A stretch of 64,000 nucleotides of DNA from the NCBI RefSeq assembly GCF_024584805.1, contig NZ_CP075715.1, positions 5,634,526-5,698,525 on the forward strand, given 5' to 3'. A program made the position numbers and the translations under genes. The notes beneath the pieces were generated by a model. The model was given only the letters and a program-made list of their open reading frames with translations. It did not search any database and was not told the DNA's origin. Shown here in pieces: positions 42,910 to 50,934 of the stretch; the first letter of the stretch is position 1, and each line of letters opens with the position of its first letter. Source of the DNA: Streptomyces sp. FIT100 (lineage in GTDB: Bacteria; Actinomycetota; Actinomycetes; Streptomycetales; Streptomycetaceae).

Positions 42910-43998
42910 ATGACGACGACCACGATCGAGCTCAAGCCCTCCTCGAACCCGCTGTCGGACGCGGAGCGCGAGGCGATCCTGGCCAACCCCGGATTCGGCC
43001 GCCACTTCACCGACCACATGGTGGCGATCAAGTGGACCGAGGGGCGCGGCTGGCACGACGCTCAGCTCACCCCGTACGCGCCGCTGTCCATCGACCCGGC
43101 CAACATGACGCTGCACTACGCGCAGGAGATCTTCGAGGGGCTGAAGGCGTACCGCAGGCCCGACGGCTCGGTCGCCACCTTCCGGCCCGAGGCCAACGCC
43201 AAGCGCTTCCAGATCTCGGCCCACCGCATGGCCATGCCCGAGCTGCCGGTCGAGACCTTCGTCGCGGCCTGTGACGCACTGGTCCAGCAGGACAAGGCGT
43301 GGGTCCCGGCGCACGGCGGCGAGGCGTCGCTCTATCTGCGGCCGTTCATGATCGCCACCGAGGTCGGCCTCGGTGTGAAGCCGGCCAACGAGTACCTCTT
43401 CCTCGTCATCGCGTCCCCCGCGGGTCCGTACTTCCCCGGCGGGGTCAAGCCCGTCTCGATCTGGCTCTCCGAGGACCGTGTCCGCGCCGTCCCCGGCGGC
43501 ATCGGCTTCGCCAAGACCGGCGGCAACTACGCGGCGTCGCTGCTCGCCCAGGCCGAGGCGGCCGCGCACGGCTGCGCCCAGGTCGCCTACCTCGACGCGG
43601 TGGAGCACCGGTGGGTCGAGGAGCTCGGCGGTATGAACCTGTACTTCGTGTACGGGGACAGGATCGTCACGCCCGAGCTCACCGGCTCGCTGCTCGCCGG
43701 TATCACCCGCGACTCGCTGCTCAAGCTCGCCCGCGACCTCGGCTACGAGGCCGAGGAGGGCCGGGTCTCCATCGACCAGTGGAAGCGCGACACCGAGAAC
43801 GGCACGCTCACCGAGGTCTTCGCCTGCGGCACCGCCGCGGTGATCACCCCCGTCGGCACGGTCAAGTCCGCGGGCGGCGAGTGGTCGCAGGCCAACGGCG
43901 AGCCGGGCAAGGTCACGCTGGAGCTGCGCAAGCGGCTTCTCGACATCCAGACCGGCGCCGCCGAGGACCCGCACGGCTGGGTCCACGTCATCGGCTGA
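42910..43998 (+). CDS. ilvE: Branched-chain amino acid aminotransferase
   Basis: IlvE (362 residues), a fold-type IV PLP enzyme, transfers the amino group in the last step of valine, leucine and isoleucine synthesis. The PLP lysine is Lys202 (FAKTGGNYAAS); other motifs are LHYAQEIFEGLKAYR, LYLRPFMIATE, VEELGGMNLYFVYG and VFACGTAAVITPVG. Length is that of the longer eukaryote-like/actinobacterial BCAT. AAGGACACG precedes the ATG. It has its own promoter region and a shared bidirectional terminator downstream. Confidence 0.96.
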   Translation: MTTTTIELKPSSNPLSDAEREAILANPGFGRHFTDHMVAIKWTEGRGWHDAQLTPYAPLSIDPANMTLHYAQEIFEGLKAYRRPDGSVATFRPEANAKRFQISAHRMAMPELPVETFVAACDALVQQDKAWVPAHGGEASLYLRPFMIATEVGLGVKPANEYLFLVIASPAGPYFPGGVKPVSIWLSEDRVRAVPGGIGFAKTGGNYAASLLAQAEAAAHGCAQVAYLDAVEHRWVEELGGMNLYFVYGDRIVTPELTGSLLAGITRDSLLKLARDLGYEAEEGRVSIDQWKRDTENGTLTEVFACGTAAVITPVGTVKSAGGEWSQANGEPGKVTLELRKRLLDIQTGAAEDPHGWVHVIG

Positions 43999-44056
43999 CG
44001 TCCCACCGGGACGCAGGACCGGGCGCAGGACCGGGACGTCCCACCGGGACGCAGGA
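43997..44056. repeat. 22-bp direct repeat after ilvE
   Basis: GACGTCCCACCGGGACGCAG followed by GA occurs at 43997-44018, overlapping the ilvE stop, and again at 44035-44056, just before the terminator. A related GCAGGACCGGG element lies between them. Confidence 0.85.
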
Positions 44057-44090
44057 AGGCCCCCACGCGCGCCGCGCGTGGGGGCCTTCC
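44054..44090. terminator. Bidirectional terminator between ilvE and the convergent small gene
   Basis: GGAAGGCCCCCACGCG (44054-44069) and its complement (44075-44090) form a perfect 16-bp stem with a CGCCG loop. Read on either strand the 3' arm ends in CCTTCC. Confidence 0.85.
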
Positions 44091-44118
44091 CGTCACCTTC
44101 GGCTGCCGGTCGGCGAGG

Positions 44119-44325
44119 TCAGCGCCCCCGGCTCAGCCCGCGCCCGCGCTTTCGTTCGGCGCCTTGCCGGGCCTGCCGGGCCTGCCGGGCCTGCCGGACC
44201 TTGTCGCCCTTGCCGGACCTGGACGAGCCGTCCGGTGCGAAGGCGGCCAGGAACTCGCCGAAGGCGCAGGCCAGGCCGGCGATCCCCTTGACGGCCCTGC
44301 CCATCAGCAGCGCGGCCTCTTCCAT
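44119..44325 (-). CDS. Small basic protein with Arg-Gln-Ala repeat
   Basis: A 68-residue protein: a short Ala-rich hydrophobic N-terminal part (MGRAVKGIAGLACAFGEFLA) and a strongly basic tail with KVRQARQARQARQGAERK, where three RQA units arise from a 9-bp repeat (GGCCTGCCG on the plus strand). GGGGAGGA lies 5 nt before the ATG, which supports a real gene. It converges on ilvE. Function unknown. Confidence 0.7.
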   Translation of the reverse strand: MEEAALLMGRAVKGIAGLACAFGEFLAAFAPDGSSRSGKGDKVRQARQARQARQGAERKRGRGLSRGR

Positions 44326-44630
44326 CGTTCCTCCCCGTACTTCCCCCGTGTTTTCTCCAACTGCCGTCGGTCCACGGCCTCCACGATGTTACCGGCCGGT
44401 TCGGAGCTCGGTGTCCGCGCCGGTTCGATCGGCATCGGGCTCTCCGTAGGTTCGGAGGCGATGAATTGAGCGTCGCTCTAAGTCCTCGCCATGTCGATCA
44501 CCGGTCAATGCTTTCCGCGTGGGACGTAGACGGTTAGAGTGTCATTCAAACGACTGGAATCGGACTCAGGATTCCGTGGCGGTGCGCCCCCCGGGGGAGC
44601 CGCAGAGGATCTGGACGGAGGCGTGGTGAC
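44326..44630. other. Divergent intergenic region upstream of the urease-like genes
   Basis: A 305-nt gap between the small basic protein gene and the urease fusion gene. It has three GGTTCG-type direct repeats (44398-44457) and a small inverted repeat with arms GGAATC and GATTCC. I see no clear promoter pair and no gene. Confidence 0.5.
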
Positions 44631-45335
44631 GTGCGACTGACCCCGACCGAGCGCGACCGGCTGCTGCTCTTCGGCGCCGCCGAGCTGGCCCGGGCCCGGC
44701 GCGCCCGCGGGCTGAGGCTCAATGTGCCCGAGGCGACCGCGCTGATCGCCGACACCGTCTGCGAGGCGGCCCGCGACGGACGCCGTCTCGCCGAGGCGAT
44801 CGAGGCCGCCCGCTCCGTCCTCGGCCCCGACGACGTCCTCCCCGGCGTCGCCGACGTCGTGACCGAGGTCCACGTCGAGGCCGTCTTCGACGACGGCTCC
44901 CGGCTCGCGGTCGTCTCCGACCCCATCGGGGGCGGCGGCCTCGGTGACGCGGCGCCCGGCGCCGTACTGCCCGGCCCGGCGGACCCCGAGCCGCTGCCCG
45001 AGGTGCGGCTGACCGTGCGCAACACCGCCGCCGTGCCCGTCAGCGTCACCTCCCACTTCCATTTCTTCGAGGCCAACCCGCGCCTCGACTTCGACCGCGC
45101 CGCGGCCTACGGCATGCGGCTGTGCGTCCCCGCCGGCTCCTCCGTCCGCTTCGATCCGGATGGCGAGGCCGAGGTCGGTCTCGTGCCGATCGGCGGCGAC
45201 CGGATCGCGATCGGCTTCGCGGGCCTCGTGGACGGCCCGCTCGACGCGCCTGGCGCCAGGCAGGAGGCCCTGCGCAGGGCGGCCGCCTGCGGCTACCTCG
45301 GCGCCGCCCCCGCACCGCACGAGGAGGACCGATGA
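44631..45335 (+). CDS. ureAB: Fused urease gamma-beta subunit
   Basis: A 234-residue protein joining the urease gamma subunit (residues 1-100: LTPTERDRLLLFGAAELA, LNVPEATALIADTVCEAARDG) to the beta subunit (VRNTAAVPVSVTSHFHFFEA, GMRLCVPAGSSVRFDPD). Gamma-beta fusions occur in several ureases. It starts at GTG with GGAGG about 9 nt upstream and overlaps ureC by four bases (ATGA), so the two are translationally coupled. No ureD, ureE, ureF or ureG is present in the window, unlike usual nickel urease operons. I recall such an isolated pair in S. coelicolor (SCO5525-5526). Confidence 0.9.
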   Translation: MRLTPTERDRLLLFGAAELARARRARGLRLNVPEATALIADTVCEAARDGRRLAEAIEAARSVLGPDDVLPGVADVVTEVHVEAVFDDGSRLAVVSDPIGGGGLGDAAPGAVLPGPADPEPLPEVRLTVRNTAAVPVSVTSHFHFFEANPRLDFDRAAAYGMRLCVPAGSSVRFDPDGEAEVGLVPIGGDRIAIGFAGLVDGPLDAPGARQEALRRAAACGYLGAAPAPHEEDR

Positions 45336-47023
45336 CCCGCATCGACCCGCACGAGTACGCGAGCGTGCACGGCCCGCGCGCCGGGGACCGCGTCGTCCTC
45401 GGCGACTGCGGCCTCGTCGTCCGCGTCGAGTCCGACTCCCAGAAGCCCGGCGACGAGTTCCTCGCGGGCTTCGGCAAGACCGCCCGCGACGGACTGCACC
45501 TCAAGGCCGCGGCGGTCCGTGAGACCTGCGACGTCGTCATCAGCAACGTCCTCGTCATCGACGCCGTGCAGGGCATCCGCAAGGTGTCCGTCGGTATCCG
45601 CGAGGGCCGCATCGCCGGGATCGGCCGCGCCGGGAACCCGGACACCCTCGACGGCGTGGACGTCGTCGTCGGCACCGGCACATCGATCGTCTCCGGGGAG
45701 GGACTGATCGCCACGGCCGGCGCCGTGGACACCCATGTGCATCTGCTCTCGCCCCGGATCATGGAGGCGTCCCTCGCGTCGGGCGTCACGACGATCATCG
45801 GGCAGGAGTTCGGCCCTGTCTGGGGCGTCGGCGTCAACTCGCCCTGGGCGCTCAAGCACGCGTTCAACGCGTTCGACGCCTGGCCCGTCAACATCGGCTT
45901 CCTCGCCCGCGGCTCGTCCTCCGGTGACGCCCCGCTCGTCGAGGCGCTCGCCGAGGGCGGTGCGTCCGGCTTCAAGGTCCACGAGGACATGGGCGCCCAC
46001 ACCCGCGCGCTCGACACCGCCCTCGGGGTCGCCGAGGAGTACGACGTCCAGGTCGCCCTCCACAGCGACGGCCTCAACGAATGCCTGTCGGTCGAGGACA
46101 CCCTGCGCGTCCTCGACGGCCGGAGCATCCACGCCTTCCACATCGAGGGCTGCGGCGGTGGCCATGTGCCGAACGTGCTGAAGATGGCGGGCGTGCCGAA
46201 CGTCATCGGCTCCTCCACCAACCCGACCCTGCCCTTCGGCCGGGACGCGGTCGCCGAGCACTACGGGATGATCGTCTCCGTCCACGACCTCAAGACCGAC
46301 CTGCCCGGTGACGCGGCCATGGCCCGCGACCGGATCCGCGCCGGGACGATGGGCGCCGAGGACGTCCTGCACGACCTGGGGGCGATCGGCATCACCTCGT
46401 CCGACGCCCAGGGCATGGGGCGCGCGGGCGAGACCGTGCGCCGGACCTTCGCCATGGCCGGGAAGATGAAGGCCGAGCTGGGCCCGATGGAGGGCGACGG
46501 CGCCCACGACGACAACGCGCGCGTGCTGCGCTACATGGCGAAGCTGACCATCAACCCCGCGATCGCCCATGGACTCGCGCACGAGATCGGCTCCATCGAG
46601 ACCGGCAAGCTGGCCGACATCGTCCTGTGGAAGCCGCAGTTCTTCGGCGCGAAGCCGCAGCTCGTACTGAAGGCCGGCTTCCCGGCGTACGGGGTGACCG
46701 GCGACCCGAACGCCGCCACCGACACCTGCGAACCGCTGGTCCTCGGCCCGCAGTTCGGCGCCCATGGCGCGACCCCCGCGGACATCTCGGTCGCCTTCGT
46801 CTCCCAGGCCGCCGCGGCGCTCGGCAACGACCGGATGCCCACGCGCCGACGCCGGGTCGGTGTGCGGGGCACCCGGGGCATCGGCCCCGGGGACCTGCTC
46901 CTCAACTCCCGGATCGGCGACGTGGCCGTGGACGCGCACAGCGGACTGGTCACGCTGGACGGGGATCCGCTGCGCTCGGACCCGGTCGAGTCCATGTCCC
47001 TGAACCGGCTCTACTTCCTCTGA
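45332..47023 (+). CDS. ureC: Divergent urease alpha subunit (UreC-like amidohydrolase)
   Basis: A 563-residue metal-dependent amidohydrolase with the UreC fold. All nickel ligands of Klebsiella UreC have counterparts: His135 and His137 (DTHVH), carbamylated Lys215 (GFKVHED), His244 (VALHSD), His270 (HAFHIEG) and Asp358 (TSSDAQ). The mobile flap differs: where urease has VCHHLDP, this protein has SVHDLKT, so the flap Cys is Val317 while the acid His (His318) is kept. The flap is not strictly essential in mutants, so urea hydrolysis is possible but may be weak, or the substrate may differ. It is coupled to the gamma-beta fusion and followed by a 9-bp tandem repeat and agmatine deiminase. Confidence 0.88.
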   Translation: MTRIDPHEYASVHGPRAGDRVVLGDCGLVVRVESDSQKPGDEFLAGFGKTARDGLHLKAAAVRETCDVVISNVLVIDAVQGIRKVSVGIREGRIAGIGRAGNPDTLDGVDVVVGTGTSIVSGEGLIATAGAVDTHVHLLSPRIMEASLASGVTTIIGQEFGPVWGVGVNSPWALKHAFNAFDAWPVNIGFLARGSSSGDAPLVEALAEGGASGFKVHEDMGAHTRALDTALGVAEEYDVQVALHSDGLNECLSVEDTLRVLDGRSIHAFHIEGCGGGHVPNVLKMAGVPNVIGSSTNPTLPFGRDAVAEHYGMIVSVHDLKTDLPGDAAMARDRIRAGTMGAEDVLHDLGAIGITSSDAQGMGRAGETVRRTFAMAGKMKAELGPMEGDGAHDDNARVLRYMAKLTINPAIAHGLAHEIGSIETGKLADIVLWKPQFFGAKPQLVLKAGFPAYGVTGDPNAATDTCEPLVLGPQFGAHGATPADISVAFVSQAAAALGNDRMPTRRRRVGVRGTRGIGPGDLLLNSRIGDVAVDAHSGLVTLDGDPLRSDPVESMSLNRLYFL

Positions 47024-47068
47024 CTCCTCTGACTCCTCTGACTCCTCTGACTCCTCTGACTCCTCTGG
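47015..47068 (+). repeat. 9-bp tandem repeats starting at the ureC stop
   Basis: Four perfect CTCCTCTGA units (47024-47059) follow TTCCTCTGA, which contains the ureC stop, and are followed by CTCCTCTGG and further decayed copies to about 47140. Each unit carries an in-frame TGA, so the gene is followed by a ladder of stops. The 158-nt gap otherwise holds nothing evident. Confidence 0.95.
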
Positions 47069-47181
47069 CTTCGCCGGCTCCTCTGACTCCTCTGGCTTCG
47101 CCGGCTCCCCTGACTTCGCTGGCTCCGCCGGCTCCTTCGAGGTTCCCTCGACCCCTTGAACTCCCTATCCAAGGACCTGTG

Positions 47182-48201
47182 ATGACGTTCCGCATGCCGC
47201 CCGAGTGGGCCCCCCACGAGCGCACGTGGATGGCCTGGCCCGGCCCCAACCCCACCTTCACGAACGCCGAGGAGCTCGCCGAGGCGCGTGCCGCCTGGGC
47301 GGCCGTCGCCCGCGCCGTACGCCGCTTCGAGCCGGTCACCATGGTCGTCGGCCCCGGCCAGCGGGAGGGCGCCCGTGAACTGCTCGGCGGGGACGTCGAC
47401 CTCGTGGAGCGCGAGCTCGACGACGCGTGGATGCGCGACATCGGCCCCACCTTCGTCACCGACGGGCGGGGCGGCCTGGCCGCGGTCGACTGGGTCTTCA
47501 ACGGCTGGGGCGCCCAGGAGTGGGCCCGCTGGGAGAACGACTCCAAGATCGCCCGCCATGTCGCGGAGCTGCTGGACGTCCCCGTGCACTCCTCGGACCT
47601 GGTCAACGAGGGCGGCGCGATCCACGTCGACGGCGAGGGCACGGTCCTGCTGACCGACACCGTCCAGCTCGGCGCGGGCCGCAACCCCGGCCGGACCCGA
47701 GAGCAGGTCGAGGCCGAGATCCACGCCCGGCTCGGCACGACGAAGGCGATCTGGCTGCCGCACGGACTGACGGGCGACTACGGCACGTACGGCACCCAGG
47801 GGCACGTCGACATCGTCGCGGCCTTCGCCCACCCCGGCGTGGTCGTCGTCCACAGCCAGCAGAACCCGGCCCACCCCGACCACGAGCGCTCCCGGACGTA
47901 CGTCGACCTCCTCCGCGGCAGTACGGACGCCCGTGGCCGCGCACTGGAGGTCGTCGAGGTCCCCGCGCCGACGGTCCTGAAGGACGAGGAGGGGGAGTGG
48001 GTCGACTACTCGTACATCAACCACTACCTCTGCAACGGCGGTGTGGTGCTGTGCGGGTTCGGCGACCCGAACGACGAGATCGCGGCGGGGATCTTCCGCC
48101 GGCTCTTCCCGGAGCGGACGGTGACCCTCGTGGACGCGCGGGCGATCTTCGCTGGCGGGGGAGGCATCCATTGCATCACCCAGCAGCAGCCGAAGGTCTG
48201 A
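47182..48201 (+). CDS. aguA: Agmatine deiminase
   Basis: A 339-residue guanidino-group-modifying enzyme of the peptidyl-arginine deiminase fold; it hydrolyses agmatine to N-carbamoylputrescine and ammonia. Motifs: MPPEWAPHERTWMAWP, DAWMRDIGPTFV, LVNEGGAIHVDGEGT, HVDIVAAF and the nucleophile Cys331 in GGGGIHCITQQQP. AAGGA lies 8 nt before the ATG (a GTG directly in front is also possible). It lies on the same strand between the urease-like gene and a TetR gene and may be controlled by the latter. Confidence 0.92.
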   Translation: MTFRMPPEWAPHERTWMAWPGPNPTFTNAEELAEARAAWAAVARAVRRFEPVTMVVGPGQREGARELLGGDVDLVERELDDAWMRDIGPTFVTDGRGGLAAVDWVFNGWGAQEWARWENDSKIARHVAELLDVPVHSSDLVNEGGAIHVDGEGTVLLTDTVQLGAGRNPGRTREQVEAEIHARLGTTKAIWLPHGLTGDYGTYGTQGHVDIVAAFAHPGVVVVHSQQNPAHPDHERSRTYVDLLRGSTDARGRALEVVEVPAPTVLKDEEGEWVDYSYINHYLCNGGVVLCGFGDPNDEIAAGIFRRLFPERTVTLVDARAIFAGGGGIHCITQQQPKV

Positions 48202-48287
48202 GCGCGCAGGGCCCGCCCGTCGCCGGAGCGCCTTCCGCAGGGGCTCCGGAAGGGCCCGTCCGGAGGCCGGTCGGGTACAACGTACGG

Positions 48288-48890
48288 GTGACCGCATCGA
48301 CCCCCCGGCGCCGCAACGTCGCCCCGCCCCGCGAGGAGCTCCTCGCCGCCGCCATGGCGACCATCGCCGAGCGCGGGCTCGACGGGCTGACCATGGCCGG
48401 GCTCGGGCGGCAGGTCGGGATGAGCAGCGGGCACCTGCTCTACTACTTCCGCACCAAGGACGAACTGCTGCTCCAGACCCTGGAGTGGAGCGAGGGCCGC
48501 CTCGGCGCCGAGCGCGGCGCGCTGCTGTCCCGGCCGGCGCCCGTGCGCGAGCGGCTGGAGGCATACGTCGATCTGTATGTGCCCGACGGGCCTCGCGATC
48601 CGCACTGGACCCTGTGGCTGGAGGTCTGGAATCGCTCGCAGAACGCCGGGGACGACGCCCGCGCCCGCCAGGCCGCGATCGAGGGCGCCTGGCACCGGGA
48701 CCTCGTCGCGCTGCTCGCCGAGGGCATCTCGCACGGGGAGTTCCGCGCCGTCGACCCCGACCGCTTCGCCGCCCGGCTGCGCGCCCTGCTCGACGGCTTC
48801 AGCGTCCATGTGGCGGTCGGCATACCTGGTGCGAGCCGGGCCCAGGTTCTGGCCCACGTACGGGAGTTCATCGAGGACGCGCTGCTGTAG
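48288..48890 (+). CDS. TetR-family regulator
   Basis: A 200-residue TetR repressor. The helix-turn-helix is IAERGLDGLTMAGLGRQVGM through SSGHLLYYFRTKDELL; the C-terminal domain is BetI-like (WTLWLEVWNRSQNAGDD). It starts at a GTG six bases after a -10-like TACAAC, so it may be leaderless. Placed 86 nt after agmatine deiminase, it may control that gene or the urease-like pair, but the ligand is unknown. Confidence 0.85.
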   Translation: MTASTPRRRNVAPPREELLAAAMATIAERGLDGLTMAGLGRQVGMSSGHLLYYFRTKDELLLQTLEWSEGRLGAERGALLSRPAPVRERLEAYVDLYVPDGPRDPHWTLWLEVWNRSQNAGDDARARQAAIEGAWHRDLVALLAEGISHGEFRAVDPDRFAARLRALLDGFSVHVAVGIPGASRAQVLAHVREFIEDALL

Positions 48891-48986
48891 CCGCCCCGTC
48901 GGCCGCCGCGGGTGTGCCCGCATGGTGAGACCGGTGTCCGTAGTGTCACGCTCCTGTGGCAGACTGCCACCGTGCTCGCATTCGCC

Positions 48987-49028
48987 ATGATTATCGGCAG
49001 CAGCGCGCCGGTCCGCAGTGACCACTGA
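48987..49028 (+). CDS. Leader peptide of the citramalate synthase gene
   Basis: A 13-codon frame reads MIIGSSAPVRSDH and ends with TGA. Codons 2 and 3 are both Ile, the end product of the citramalate route. A GTG 15 nt earlier (48972) is in frame and would add five residues. Neither start has a strong ribosome site; a GTGGCA-GAC-TGCCAC hairpin (48956-48970) lies just upstream. The frame is followed by a competing RNA segment and a rho-independent terminator before the gene. Confidence 0.75.
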   Translation: MIIGSSAPVRSDH

Positions 49029-49040
49029 CCGTGGCAGCAT

Positions 49041-49107
49041 CCCTCGCGGCAGTGGCACCGTGCCTCAGACCCGCGCGCAGACCTCTCGCACCCGCGAGGG
49101 GTTTTTT
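49041..49107 (+). promoter_or_regulatory. Attenuator of the citramalate synthase gene
   Basis: The terminator is CCTCTCGC (49082-49089) paired with GCGAGGGG (49094-49101; one U-G pair), loop ACCC, then six T. CCCTCGCGG (49041-49049) is perfectly complementary to CCGCGAGGG (49092-49100), the terminator's right arm, and can therefore block it. With the Ile-Ile leader just upstream this is a complete attenuator by inspection. Confidence 0.78.
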
Positions 49108-49208
49108 CGTTTTGCGGCCCCACCCCGGCCCGAAACGGGACGCGCGAAGATGGGGGCAAGTGGAGCCAGCAGTTCCGGAGCCACTCTTCCGACAGGAGTC
49201 ATCACGCC

Positions 49209-50816
49209 ATGACCACGACTGACGCCAGGCCCGACGACAGCTTCCATGTCTTCGACACGACGCTGCGCGACGGTGCCCAGCGCGAGGGCATCAACCTGAC
49301 TGTCGCGGACAAGCTGACCATCGCCCGGCACCTGGACGAGTTCGGCGTGGGCTTCATCGAGGGCGGCTGGCCCGGCGCCAACCCCCGGGACACCGAGTTC
49401 TTCGCCCGGGCCCGCGACGAGATCCAGTTCCGGCACGCCCAGCTCGTCGCCTTCGGCGCCACCCGTCGGGCGGGCGGAGCGGCCGCCGAGGACCCGCAGG
49501 TCAGAGCCCTGCTGGAGTCCGGGGCTCCGGTCATCACGCTGGTCGCCAAATCCCACGACCGGCACGTCGAGCTCGCCCTGCGCACCACCCTCGACGAGAA
49601 CGTGGCGATGGTCCGCGACACCGTCTCCTACCTGCGGGACCAGGGCCGCCGCGTCTTCGTCGACTGCGAGCACTTCTTCGACGGCTACAAGGCCAACCCG
49701 GAGTACGCGAAGGCCGTCGTCCGGGCGGCCGCGGAGGCCGGCGCCGACGTCGTCGTCCTGTGCGACACCAACGGCGGGATGCTCCCCGCGCAGGTCCAGG
49801 CCGTCGTCGCCACCGTCCTCGCCGACACCGGCGCCCGCCTCGGCATCCACGCCCAGGACGACACCGGCTGCGCCGTCGCCAACACGCTGGCCGCCGTCGA
49901 CGCGGGCGCCACGCACGTGCAGTGCACGGCCAACGGCTACGGCGAGCGCGTCGGCAACGCCAACCTCTTCCCCGTGGTCGCCGCGCTGGAGCTGAAGTAC
50001 GGCAAGAAGGTGCTGCCCGGGGGCGCGCTCCAGGAGATGACCCGGATCTCGCACGCCGTCGCCGAGGTCGTCAACCTGACGCCCTCCACCCACCAGCCCT
50101 ATGTGGGTGTCTCGGCCTTCGCCCACAAGGCCGGACTGCACGCCTCCGCCATCAAGGTCGACCCGGACCTCTACCAGCACATCGACCCCGAGCAGGTCGG
50201 CAACACCATGCGGATGCTCGTCTCCGACATGGCGGGCCGCGCCTCGATCGAGCTCAAGGGCAAGGAGCTCGGGATCGACCTCGGCGGCGACCGCGAGCTG
50301 GTCGGCCGCGTCGTCGAGCGCGTCAAGGAGCGCGAGCTCAGGGGCTACACGTACGAGGCCGCCGACGCCTCCTTCGAGCTGCTGCTGAGGGAGCAGGCGG
50401 AGGGCAGGCCGCGCACCTACTTCCGTACGGAGTCCTGGCGCGCGATCGTGGAGGACCGCCCCGACGGCACCCACGCCAACGAGGCCACGGTCAAGCTGTG
50501 GGCCAAGGGCGAGCGCATCGTCGCCACCGCCGAGGGCAACGGCCCGGTCAACGCCCTCGACCGGGCCATGCGGGTGGGCCTGGAGCGGATCTACCCGCAG
50601 CTCGCCAAGCTGGAACTGGTCGACTACAAGGTCCGCATCCTCGAAGGCCGCCACGGTACCGAGTCGACCACCCGCGTCCTGATCACGACGAGCGACGGCG
50701 GCGGCGAGTGGTCGACGGTCGGCGTCGCGGAGAACGTGATCGCGGCGTCCTGGGAGGCCCTGGAGGACGCATACACCTACGGGCTGCTGCGGGCGGGCGT
50801 CGAGCCGGCGGCGTAG
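49209..50816 (+). CDS. cimA: Citramalate synthase (alpha-isopropylmalate synthase family)
   Basis: A 535-residue acyltransferase that condenses pyruvate and acetyl-CoA to citramalate, giving 2-ketobutyrate for isoleucine without threonine. Motifs: FDTTLRDGAQREG near residue 15, the metal-site LGIHAQDDTGCAVAN, QCTANGYGERVGNANL and AFAHKAGLHASAI. The C-terminal ~120 residues form the LeuA-type regulatory domain (VVERVKERELRGYTYEAADA linker, VKLWAKGERIVATAEGNGPV). It differs from LeuA in motif spacing and fits the citramalate synthase family; older annotations may say 2-isopropylmalate synthase. ACAGGAGT lies before the ATG. Confidence 0.88.
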   Translation: MTTTDARPDDSFHVFDTTLRDGAQREGINLTVADKLTIARHLDEFGVGFIEGGWPGANPRDTEFFARARDEIQFRHAQLVAFGATRRAGGAAAEDPQVRALLESGAPVITLVAKSHDRHVELALRTTLDENVAMVRDTVSYLRDQGRRVFVDCEHFFDGYKANPEYAKAVVRAAAEAGADVVVLCDTNGGMLPAQVQAVVATVLADTGARLGIHAQDDTGCAVANTLAAVDAGATHVQCTANGYGERVGNANLFPVVAALELKYGKKVLPGGALQEMTRISHAVAEVVNLTPSTHQPYVGVSAFAHKAGLHASAIKVDPDLYQHIDPEQVGNTMRMLVSDMAGRASIELKGKELGIDLGGDRELVGRVVERVKERELRGYTYEAADASFELLLREQAEGRPRTYFRTESWRAIVEDRPDGTHANEATVKLWAKGERIVATAEGNGPVNALDRAMRVGLERIYPQLAKLELVDYKVRILEGRHGTESTTRVLITTSDGGGEWSTVGVAENVIAASWEALEDAYTYGLLRAGVEPAA

Positions 50817-50922
50817 GCCCCGGCACAGGGAGTCCCGGCGTACGCCGCCCGCGGCGGGCCCGCTCGTCCTGAGCGGCCCCCATCCCTGACCGGCGAGTAT
50901 GTCCATATTTCTTCCGCTCGGG

Positions 50923-50928
50923 TAGCGT
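50923..50928 (+). promoter_or_regulatory. -10-like hexamer upstream of the TPM gene
   Basis: TAGCGT ends 6 nt before the ATG at 50935, and there is no ribosome site, so a leaderless transcript is likely. Confidence 0.4.
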
Positions 50929-50934
50929 CAAACC

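Noticed and set aside
41563..44630. Search for an attenuator in front of leuB or ilvE matching those of ilvB and cimA.
   Set aside because: leuB appears leaderless, and the ilvE upstream region has no terminator next to a control-codon frame.
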